A program made the position numbers and the translations under genes. From QQUK01 sp913009765 (GTDB lineage: Bacteria; Zixibacteria; MSB-5A5; GN15; FEB-12), in assembly GCA_937900185.1 (NCBI GenBank), contig CALCCW010000056.1, forward strand, positions 1 to 8,106: a stretch of DNA of 8,106 nucleotides. Direction: 5' to 3'. Below are positions 1 to 4,717 of the stretch, one piece after another. Numbering within the stretch: the first letter of the stretch is position 1; each line of letters starts with the position of its first letter. The notes under the pieces were generated by a model. The model did not search any database. It worked only from the letters and a program-made list of their open reading frames with translations, and was not told where the DNA came from.

Positions 1-276
1 GCCACAAACCAATCTCTTCCAACACTTGCTTGGATAGCTGAAAAATATAACTTTAGTCACAGATTACTTGAAATAGTAAGAGCTAAAATGCGTCGAATGG
101 GAATAATTGATCATATTTCAAAATTCAACAAGAAAAACAACTACCAGGAAGCGTGGGTGTTTTCTTCAAGGTTCCAACGAACTCTTTCAATACTTTCTGA
201 ACAGCACACAACTTTTAAAAAAATTGAAAATTCAAAACAAGAAGAAAAAGACAGGGATCTGTTTAGATATCTCTAA
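1..276 (+). CDS. 3' end of a gene for a winged-helix-like protein (5' partial)
   Basis: The frame is open from base 1 to a TAA at 274-276, giving 91 residues. The true start lies outside the window, so the internal ATG at 88 is probably not the start, because the upstream residues fit the same fold. What is visible is a helix (LPTLAWIAEKYNFSHRLLEIVRAKM), a second helix turning at RMGIIDHIS, and a strand-like NNYQEAWVFSSRF followed by a helix RTLSILSE and a charged, lysine/glutamate-rich tail. Alternating helices followed by a short beta wing ending in aromatic residues suggest a winged helix-turn-helix DNA-binding domain at the C-terminus. I do not recognise the family; a replication or regulatory protein of a mobile element is a guess from the ArdC-like neighbour. 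Its last 14 bases overlap the convergent small gene at 263-469. Confidence 0.6.
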   Translation, partial: ATNQSLPTLAWIAEKYNFSHRLLEIVRAKMRRMGIIDHISKFNKKNNYQEAWVFSSRFQRTLSILSEQHTTFKKIENSKQEEKDRDLFRYL

Positions 277-469
277 ACTCTTCTTCATTTTCCAAATCGT
301 CATCATGTCTATTTTGGATACTATTCTTTTTGTAGTTGATATAAACTCGAGGGTCTTCATATTTCAACCGAAATAGAATGTGATCGATCTTAAGTTCAAT
401 CTCTTTTAATCGTTCTTCAAGCCATTCCCCAAATTTCCCAATTAGTGTTTTTGAATCGTTTTGTCTCAT
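263..469 (-). CDS. Small charged helical protein downstream of the ArdC-like gene
   Basis: A 68-residue frame opening with ATG at 467-469. In-frame stops TAG and TAA lie just upstream, so this is the first usable start. The N-terminal half (about residues 8-35, GKFGEWLEERLKEIELKIDHILFRL) is a strongly amphipathic, coiled-coil-like helix; the C-terminal half is polar and ends in an acidic run (DDDLENEEE). There is no signal peptide or membrane segment, and I do not recognise the family. It lies 66 bp downstream of the ArdC-like gene on the same strand, as in a two-gene operon. No Shine-Dalgarno sequence is visible, which weakens the call. A weak promoter in the gap would give a leader of only about 15 bases. 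Its 3' end overlaps the convergent gene ending at 276 by 14 bp. Confidence 0.45.
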   Translation of the reverse strand: MRQNDSKTLIGKFGEWLEERLKEIELKIDHILFRLKYEDPRVYINYKKNSIQNRHDDDLENEEEFRDI

Positions 470-491
470 GAATGTAGGAATGTGTTACTAC

Positions 492-520
492 TTTATAAAA
501 GTTACGGTTATGTATGACTA
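492..520 (-). promoter_or_regulatory. Weak sigma70-like promoter before the small helical protein gene
   Basis: Read on the minus strand, TAGTCA (515-520, 4 of 6 to the -35 consensus) is followed after 17 bases by TATAAA (492-497). The predicted start would lie only about 15 bases before the ATG at 469. The same gap holds a nested inverted repeat, TTACTAC (485-491) with GTAGTAA (525-531). In AT-rich DNA such matches are common, so this is tentative. Confidence 0.22.
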
Positions 521-535
521 CATGGTAGTAATCCC

Positions 536-1321
536 TCATTTTAAACCACTAAGTATTCTACCGGAAACATCTTTGATTCTCTGGATTGAGCTGATCAGCA
601 TTTTTTTGTCACCTTTATAGAGCTGAATATAGTCACTAAAAGCAGTATTGGTATTCAAGCCAATAGATTGACAAACTACATAAGAAACTGCTTCAGCTTC
701 AGTTTCTTTCTGAGTTTTTGAAAGCTTCTCACCGGAATGATGTAATAACTCATGAGCTAGTTCGTGAACTTTCACACTGAATTCATCGGCTGGCATCAAA
801 CCTGAACGAATCGTAATTTTACCTCCTGAGGAACAACCGTCAGCTCGTAAAGTATCTGAATACTCCAGTGTAATACCGTTATCGGAAATTAAACTATTAA
901 GTAATCCTTGATAATAAGAAGGATCACCTTTCACACGTGCAAATTCAGGTAATTTGTCTCCGTCAGTTTGGGTAATGTCAAAAACGTAAACTGCTTTGAA
1001 CCCGTTTATTGCAGTAACATCGTTTCTGATATCATCCTTTTCAATGGTTTCTTTTTTGTAAATTAAAGGAGCAAAAATCACAATACCTCTTTCTCCTTTG
1101 TTAACGAACCGTCCAAGTTTTTTCCAAGAGTGAAATCCCGATATATGAGTTGCATTCGGTTTTTGAAGAGCTATGAGCATAACATTTCGTAAACTATACT
1201 GATGAAATCTACTCATAGTATTTAGATACTTTTTCAATTCATCGCCATAACCATTCTCAAGAGATTCAGTTAATAGACTAAGTGCTTTTTCAATTAGTTG
1301 TTTTGTTTTGTTATTTTTCAT
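536..1321 (-). CDS. ArdC-like antirestriction protein with ImmA/IrrE-type zinc peptidase domain
   Basis: A 261-residue cytoplasmic protein. Residues about 5-120 match the ArdC N-terminal ssDNA-binding domain pattern: FHQYSLRNVMLIALQKP (40-55), then ATHISGFHSWKKLGRFV (57-73) and KGERGIVIFAP (75-85). Residues about 130-220 hold a peptidase-like domain with HELAH at 186-190 (zinc ligands H186 and H190, catalytic E187) and a downstream TEAEAV segment in which E208 is the likely third ligand. The motif looks intact. ArdC-type proteins are known from plasmids and conjugative elements, where they protect incoming DNA from restriction; the peptidase target is generally unclear. The start is supported by AGAGGTG at 1329-1335, 7 bases upstream. 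The smaller gene at 263-469 follows on the same strand. The family call is from recognised motifs; a role in conjugation or antidefence here is inferred. Confidence 0.85.
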   Translation of the reverse strand: MKNNKTKQLIEKALSLLTESLENGYGDELKKYLNTMSRFHQYSLRNVMLIALQKPNATHISGFHSWKKLGRFVNKGERGIVIFAPLIYKKETIEKDDIRNDVTAINGFKAVYVFDITQTDGDKLPEFARVKGDPSYYQGLLNSLISDNGITLEYSDTLRADGCSSGGKITIRSGLMPADEFSVKVHELAHELLHHSGEKLSKTQKETEAEAVSYVVCQSIGLNTNTAFSDYIQLYKGDKKMLISSIQRIKDVSGRILSGLK

Positions 1322-1328
1322 ATTAGTT

Positions 1329-1335
1329 CACCTCT
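1329..1335 (-). promoter_or_regulatory. Ribosome binding site of the ArdC-like gene
   Basis: The minus strand reads AGAGGTG, 7 bases before the ATG at 1319-1321. This is the clearest Shine-Dalgarno on the minus strand here and fixes the start. Confidence 0.7.
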
Positions 1336-1346
1336 GGTTAATCAGG

Positions 1347-1379
1347 TTTTTGGTTTCTTCACTTTTGAGGAACCAAAAA
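1347..1379. repeat. Inverted repeat in the leader of the ArdC-like gene
   Basis: TTTTTGGTT (1347-1355) pairs perfectly with AACCAAAAA (1371-1379). On the plus strand the pairing extends inward to 13 pairs with two G-U wobbles. It lies 26-58 bases upstream of the start codon of the ArdC-like gene. It lacks a T-run after the stem on either strand, so it is not a classical terminator; an operator or leader hairpin is more likely. The region just beyond it (about 1381-1395, minus-strand TATAAC) could hold a -10 box, but I see no good -35. Confidence 0.35.
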
Positions 1380-1438
1380 ATAGTTATAATGTGGACAACA
1401 ATACAAATATGAAATGCAAGTAATTAAGCTTGAAATAT

Positions 1439-1455
1439 CTATTTTAAGAAAATAG
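1439..1455. repeat. Short AT-rich hairpin in the divergent gap
   Basis: CTATTTT and AAAATAG form a perfect 7 bp stem around a 3-base loop AAG. The rest of 1400-1700 holds no gene-like frame, only AT-rich DNA and one copy of a dispersed repeat (see 1517-1544). A short AT stem is not strong evidence of function. Confidence 0.25.
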
Positions 1456-1516
1456 CTTTCTTTTATAGTCTATTGAAATCTCTTCTAATTGCTTTAGCCT
1501 CCCTTATCTCATCCTC

Positions 1517-1544
1517 AAATCAACGAAACAACCAGAATCACTCA
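1517..1544 (+). repeat. Dispersed repeat, copy A
   Basis: The core CGAAACAACCAGAATCACTC plus A at 1544 (1524-1544) matches 18 of 21 bases with the segment at 3956-3976, in the same orientation. The similarity reaches a further seven bases upstream (1517-1523) with two more differences. A shared TTCTTGA follows in both copies at different distances. It may be a small degenerate intergenic repeat or remnant of a mobile element. Only two copies are visible, so its nature is unknown. Confidence 0.4.
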
Positions 1545-1711
1545 TAAAACATTAGCGTTCTTGATTAGCCTATTTATGAATGTGAAAACGTATTGCAATA
1601 TAAAAGTTACTAATTTTCAAGTAAAACCATTAAATTTTCAGATAAAGATAAAGCTGCACATGAAAGGCTTATACTGTTAAACCAACGTATTTATCTAATC
1701 TAAATTAGCAC

Positions 1712-1740
1712 TTGACAATTCCTGGAGAATTATATACACT
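1712..1740 (+). promoter_or_regulatory. Sigma70-like promoter of the PEP-CTERM gene
   Basis: A perfect -35 box TTGACA (1712-1717) is followed after exactly 17 bases by TACACT (1735-1740), 4 of 6 to the -10 consensus. The predicted start, near 1747, gives a leader of about 90 bases before the ATG at 1835. A better TATAAT at 1747-1752 has no -35 at the right distance. The -10 box is inside the left arm of the dyad at 1733-1764, so regulation by a DNA-binding protein is likely. Confidence 0.6.
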
Positions 1741-1764
1741 ATATACTATAATAGGCAGTGTATA
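1733..1764. promoter_or_regulatory. Dyad overlapping the -10 and start region: candidate operator
   Basis: TATACACT (1733-1740) and AGTGTATA (1757-1764) form a perfect 8 bp inverted repeat with 24 bp between arm centres, a little over two helical turns, so both arms face roughly the same side of the DNA. The left arm covers the -10 box; the right arm lies about ten bases past the predicted transcription start. This geometry suits a dimeric repressor. The regulator is not recognisable from the site and may not be in the window. Confidence 0.45.
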
Positions 1765-1834
1765 CCATTAAGGATTTTGGGTTTTTTTTAAAATAGCAGG
1801 GATTATAAAATATTATAATAAACGAGGAGAACTT

Positions 1835-2437
1835 ATGAGAAAACTCATTCTCATCTCTGTAATTTTATTAATGCTACCAACGGCATCTTGGAGTTTGGGA
1901 TACTTTAATATTTCGAGTTCATCTCTTCAACAGCTTGATTTGGACTCTTATAGATTAAGAGTTAATGTGGATTTTGGGGATATATCCTGGCAAAACCCAG
2001 AAACATATATAACTAACTTTCATACATTTTCTCTTTCTTTACTGGGATCATCACAGTACAATACAACATTTAATGGAGGGCTAGAAAATATCATCGGAAT
2101 TCCAGGTTATTGGTCTGCTGGTGATTTTGGTTTCTCACCAGGTTCCTTCTCAAGTTTTGAATTTGGGTATGATTTTGATTTAACAGCCCCACTAACAGAG
2201 CCATTAACTATGACCTATGACGCTCATTTTATGAGCAATGCAATTAGCGTATATGATCCCGTAACTAAAGACTTTTTAGGTTATGATTTTGAAACTACTA
2301 ATTTTACAGGTTCATTTACTGTCGGAGAAATTAATCCTTCAGCTGTCCCTGAGCCAGCTTCAATGTTGTTATTCGGTTTAGGACTTGTAGGTGCAGGAAT
2401 TATCAGACGTAAGAAAAAAATTGCTATAAAATTATAA
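1835..2437 (+). CDS. Exported PEP-CTERM sorting-domain protein
   Basis: A 200-residue secreted protein. Residues 1-20 form a signal peptide (MRKL, a hydrophobic stretch, then TASWS before the likely cut at LG). Residues 21-165 are rich in aromatic, serine and glycine residues with a beta-sheet look, and contain no cysteine. Residues 171-195 are a textbook PEP-CTERM signal: VPEP (171-174), a hydrophobic helix ASMLLFGLGLVGAGII and the basic end RRKKK. In known systems an exosortase cuts at PEP and the protein goes to the surface or the exopolysaccharide matrix, often in floc- or biofilm-forming bacteria. No exosortase or polysaccharide gene lies in this window, so this is an orphan target gene. 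GAGGAG at 1824-1829, 5 bases upstream, supports the start. The central domain is not one I recognise. Confidence 0.9.
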   Translation: MRKLILISVILLMLPTASWSLGYFNISSSSLQQLDLDSYRLRVNVDFGDISWQNPETYITNFHTFSLSLLGSSQYNTTFNGGLENIIGIPGYWSAGDFGFSPGSFSSFEFGYDFDLTAPLTEPLTMTYDAHFMSNAISVYDPVTKDFLGYDFETTNFTGSFTVGEINPSAVPEPASMLLFGLGLVGAGIIRRKKKIAIKL

Positions 2438-2452
2438 CATCTAAATCTGTAT

Positions 2453-2488
2453 TCGACTAAGTGGTCGATGCGTGTAATGTTTTATACG
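2453..2488 (+). terminator. Two weak hairpins after the PEP-CTERM gene
   Basis: TCGAC (2453-2457) pairs with GTCGA (2464-2468). Just after it CGTGTAA (2471-2477) pairs with TTATACG (2482-2488) with one G-U wobble around the loop TGTT. They begin 16 bases after the stop codon, where a terminator would be expected, but no clear T-run follows, so intrinsic termination is doubtful. Confidence 0.22.
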
Positions 2489-3014
2489 TGGGGATAATTT
2501 TGTAAATCGTAATATTACTTCCGAATTTACAACATACTACATCTTTAACAAATGTAATTATCGAAAACATTTAAGAGGATTGCTCCATTGTAAACAAAAT
2601 ATAAAGTAAACAAGTATGAAAATAACTGCCAAAGGACCTACTAATTTAAAAAATATAGTATCAGATAGAAAACATCCAGCCAGAACAAATATCTCTTCAA
2701 CAGAACCTTGTAATTTATTTTATATTAAATACTTTTTTTCGGAATATTTTAAAGGAGTGATTTTTCTAATAATAACCTTTACATTTATTTTCTTTGTTCC
2801 TACACAACTCACAAATTCCTCAAAAAGAAATATATTATTATTGAAAATTCAGCTAATTTTTACCGGAATAAAGTTCTCATTAAAATTCCAAGTTATCAGG
2901 AACTTCCTATATAGTATTTTAAACATTGTAAGAGTTTTAATTCTGAAAAACCAATAAAAATAAAGACTCAATAGGATTAGTAAATAGGAGACATATAAGC
3001 AATTTGAATCATCG

Positions 3015-3040
3015 AAGATTAGATTTAAATCGAGAATCTT
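3015..3040. repeat. Nested dyad AAGATT-GATTTAAATC-AATCTT
   Basis: A perfect 10 bp palindrome, GATTTAAATC (3022-3031), is enclosed by a second pair of arms, AAGATT (3015-3020) and AATCTT (3035-3040). The inner part has no loop, so it suits protein binding to duplex DNA better than an RNA hairpin. It lies about 55 bases before the G+C-rich IS remnant. No function can be assigned. Confidence 0.3.
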
Positions 3041-3126
3041 TCACACTTTCAAAATATTTATTCTCAAAAACTCTAAATTTATAAAAATACGATGAAGGCC
3101 CCCTCCGTGCCAATATAAGTGAGGCT

Positions 3127-3149
3127 CCAAATTGAAACGTATAATTTGG
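3127..3149. repeat. Inverted repeat in the IS remnant leader
   Basis: CCAAATT (3127-3133) and AATTTGG (3143-3149) are perfect 7 bp arms around a 9-base spacer. It sits upstream of the transposase fragment and may be a leader hairpin or part of the original IS end. Confidence 0.3.
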
Positions 3150-3215
3150 GTGGTGTGGTATAGAGAATATCAGATGTTATCAGAATCTGTATATGCTGAA
3201 AAGAAGGAAGTATGA

Positions 3216-3413
3216 TCAGCCGTTCAAGGCAGGTTATCAAGCTCAGAAGAACCGGCATTATCAGTCGGTCGATCAGTTAAGCCGAAGATTGTCCGCCCAG
3301 TCGAACTTACAGCCAAACATCGTCCTTTTACAACTGCATACAAGCTTACCGTTTTAACTGAAGAGGGCAAACTTAAACAAGAGGGAACGAGAACAACTGA
3401 TGAAGATAGCCAT
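3216..3413 (+). pseudogene. Decayed transposase OrfA-like N-terminal fragment
   Basis: The plus frame beginning after a TGA at 3213-3215 has no start codon but reads SEEPALSVGRSVKPK, then VRPVELTAKHRPFTTAYKLT and VLTEEGKLKQEGT. From memory, this resembles the start of IS-encoded transposases that carry a short leader and then a basic RRxFTAEYKLRILEEAD-type helix of a helix-turn-helix. After about 3400 the resemblance stops, and the frame continues as AT-rich nonsense to a TAA at 3498-3500. A second frame, starting at ATG 3193 and ending at 3357, opens with MLKRRKYDQPFKA, also like an IS3-type OrfA start, so a frameshift in a single gene is possible. The HTH tail and DDE nuclease are missing, so it is not functional. 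The family is uncertain. Confidence 0.5.
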
Positions 3414-3608
3414 TATTTTATATTTTATCATTTATTGCATATTTTAATCATAAAATTACCTACAAACTCTTCGAAGGTCTTACAGATATTTAACTCTTAA
3501 TTAATTTGGATTTCTTTCTGCATGACCTCAGTATTTATAGGGTATAAATTTTTTTTATTATATACAAAAACCCCTCCAAAGTATTTTAAGATTTAGGATA
3601 ATTATTTT

Positions 3609-3812
3609 TCATATTTTCCATTCTATACGCTTTCTCCTTTTTTTTCTTAAAAGTATCCAAATGATTATTCCACCCAAAAAATAGCCAAAGCTAAATTGAA
3701 CAGTATTTGTTAACGTAAATTCAAAAATAGTTTGAGTAACAATAGCATTACTCAAAATCACACCAATAAAATATCCTAGGAAAAATAAAATACTAGCTCT
3801 TAGATTACTCAT
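3609..3812 (-). CDS. Small two-helix membrane protein
   Basis: A 67-residue hydrophobic protein with two predicted membrane helices, about residues 8-26 (ILFFLGYFIGVILSNAIV) and 38-55 (VQFSFGYFLGGIIIWILL). They are joined by a short polar loop, and the protein ends in a very basic tail RKKRRKRIEWK. The positive-inside rule puts the tail in the cytoplasm and makes a hairpin topology likely. Both helices carry a similar FxxGYFxG pattern, which may mediate helix packing or reflect an internal duplication. A modest AAGAGA about 7 bases before the ATG at 3810-3812 may be the ribosome binding site, and a reasonable promoter lies upstream at 3849-3876. No gene is adjacent on the same strand. I do not recognise a family. 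It could be spurious, but the topology and promoter favour a real gene. Confidence 0.5.
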   Translation of the reverse strand: MSNLRASILFFLGYFIGVILSNAIVTQTIFEFTLTNTVQFSFGYFLGGIIIWILLRKKRRKRIEWKI

Positions 3813-3848
3813 ATTTTTCTCTTTTTAAATAACTCCTACTAACATTAC

Positions 3849-3876
3849 AATATAAAATTATTATATAATAAATCAA
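3849..3876 (-). promoter_or_regulatory. Promoter of the small membrane protein gene
   Basis: On the minus strand TTGATT (3871-3876, 4 of 6) is followed after 16 bases by TATATT (3849-3854, 5 of 6). The predicted start near 3842 leaves a leader of about 30 bases. The spacer contains the palindrome ATTATATAAT. AT-rich background makes chance matches possible. Confidence 0.35.
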
Positions 3877-3948
3877 AGTTTTATTTCATCCATTTTATCA
3901 AAATGTGGAATCAGCTTATAAAAATACTTCTAAATCAAATTGAACCAC

Positions 3949-3976
3949 AATTCGACGGAACAACCTGAATCAGTCA
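3949..3976 (+). repeat. Dispersed repeat, copy B
   Basis: CGGAACAACCTGAATCAGTC plus A (3956-3976) differs from the copy at 1524-1544 at three of 21 positions, and the seven bases before it also resemble each other. The two copies are direct repeats about 2.4 kb apart that bracket the PEP-CTERM gene, the IS remnant and the small membrane protein gene. Whether they are element ends or members of a genome-wide repeat family cannot be told from two copies. Confidence 0.4.
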
Positions 3977-4080
3977 GGATATTCTTGAGCAAATTTAACT
4001 TTAACTACAATCCTATTTTTGAAATTAACTCAATTCAATAAAATGTTTTTGTTATAACTACATATTGAGATCTTGAAAGT

Positions 4081-4138
4081 TTATTCAGATAAGATTGCTT
4101 GGTGAATAACGGCATAATTTTCTCTTTATTTAAGAGAA
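4081..4138. repeat. Two adjacent short inverted repeats
   Basis: TTATTCA (4081-4087) pairs with TGAATAA (4103-4109) across 15 bases. TTCTCTT (4120-4126) pairs with AAGAGAA (4132-4138) around the 5-base loop TATTT. Both are perfect 7 bp stems but A/T-dominated, and no gene ends nearby on the plus strand to make them terminators. Confidence 0.22.
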
Positions 4139-4398
4139 TAAACTAACGGGTTAATTTCAATACTAAAGAGCTGTAACTACAAAAAGTAAAATGATTATTA
4201 TTGCGGAAATTGTCCTTAGTCTTTTCCACCTCAATCTCTTCGAAAAAAAATATAAAATCCCACACAGAAATCCTAAAACAACGACAAGAGTAATAGACAG
4301 TTTTATGTTCATAAAGTACTCAAAGAAAAACGAGATATTTTCTTATTTTACAGCCAATAACTTCGCTTTTTATTGCACTCCTGATGGAGTTGTCCAGC

Positions 4399-4428
4399 AT
4401 TCGCTAAATCTATTAGCTCATAGCGAAT
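4399..4428. repeat. Stem-loop with competing inner hairpin
   Basis: ATTCGCTA (4399-4406) and TAGCGAAT (4421-4428) are perfect 8 bp arms around a 14-base loop. Within this, GCTAA (4403-4407) can pair instead with TTAGC (4413-4417), giving two mutually exclusive folds. GC and AGC outside the arms allow slight extension with a bulge. It lies 290 bases before the start of the large secreted protein, upstream of its best promoter, so a leader role is unlikely unless transcription starts earlier. Confidence 0.3.
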
Positions 4429-4562
4429 AGCAAAATGGCTCATTCAACCACGTCTAAAGCCATGGTGTTCTGTCTTCGACCGAATAAATTAATTAGAAAA
4501 CTCGTCAAATAAAAAAAATAACAGTATAAATCACATAATAGCGAAAAATAAGAAAAAATCAC

Positions 4563-4591
4563 TTGCATCTCAAGAGAAAATAACCCATACT
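4563..4591 (+). promoter_or_regulatory. Possible promoter of the large secreted protein gene
   Basis: TTGCAT (4563-4568, 4 of 6) is followed after 17 bases by CATACT (4586-4591, 4 of 6). The leader would be about 120 bases. Near its end, AACCT and AGGTT (about 4692-4704) can form a small hairpin just before the ribosome binding site. This is the best pair I found in the region, but it is not strong. Confidence 0.3.
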
Positions 4592-4717
4592 ATCTATATT
4601 TCTGCAGGGAATACAATATAGTCTAAACTAAATAACATCTGAGTAATCACATCTAGGGCTAGTTTTAGAAGGGCGTTAATAAAATAAAAAAAACCTTTTA
4701 GGTTCAGAAGGAGTTAT

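Larger units (their letters stand above)
3096..3413 (+). mobile_element. Remnant of an insertion sequence
   Basis: This block stands out from its flanks by higher G+C (for example the CCCCCTCCGTGCC run near 3100-3113) and by transposase-like reading frames from about 3193 on. A short inverted repeat CCAAATT/AATTTGG lies at 3127-3149 in the leader. The right edge is set where transposase-like similarity and G+C both fall off, near 3413. I could not find matching terminal inverted repeats or a target duplication, so both edges are approximate. Only the first part of a transposase gene remains; the catalytic part is gone. Confidence 0.5.
2489..3608. other. Long gap of low coding content with an IS remnant
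   Basis: Between the PEP-CTERM gene and the small membrane protein gene there is about 1.1 kb without a convincing intact gene. Positions 2489-3090 and 3415-3608 are strongly AT-rich. A 113-codon plus frame at 2616-2957 has no ribosome binding site and a composition expected of AT-rich non-coding DNA. The middle part (about 3096-3413) is clearly richer in G+C and holds transposase-like fragments, annotated separately. Confidence 0.6.
3877..4562. other. AT-rich gap without a convincing gene
   Basis: The only long plus frame (4191-4430, 79 codons) has no ribosome binding site and no recognisable domain. The stretch contains copy B of the dispersed repeat (3949-3976) and three short inverted repeats (4081-4109, 4120-4138, 4399-4428), annotated separately where worthwhile. 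No tRNA-like or other RNA gene was recognised. Confidence 0.55.

Noticed and set aside
107..376. Plus-strand frame overlapping both left-end genes
   Set aside because: It is an out-of-frame shadow of the gene ending at 276 and of the minus-strand gene at 263-469, with no ribosome binding site.
1347..1379. Intrinsic terminator between divergent genes
   Set aside because: The stem has A/T arms and no T-run follows on either strand, and neither flanking gene ends here.
2616..2957. 113-codon plus-strand frame with a hydrophobic stretch
   Set aside because: No Shine-Dalgarno before the ATG, a composition dominated by I, L, F, K and N as expected of random AT-rich DNA, and no recognisable domain.
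1733..4428. CRISPR array or integron attC sites
   Set aside because: The repeats are isolated dyads or a pair 2.4 kb apart; there are no regularly spaced direct repeats and no attC core-site pattern.
4191..4430. 79-codon plus-strand frame
   Set aside because: No ribosome binding site or domain pattern; its end lies inside the 4399-4428 inverted repeat, and the composition looks non-coding.
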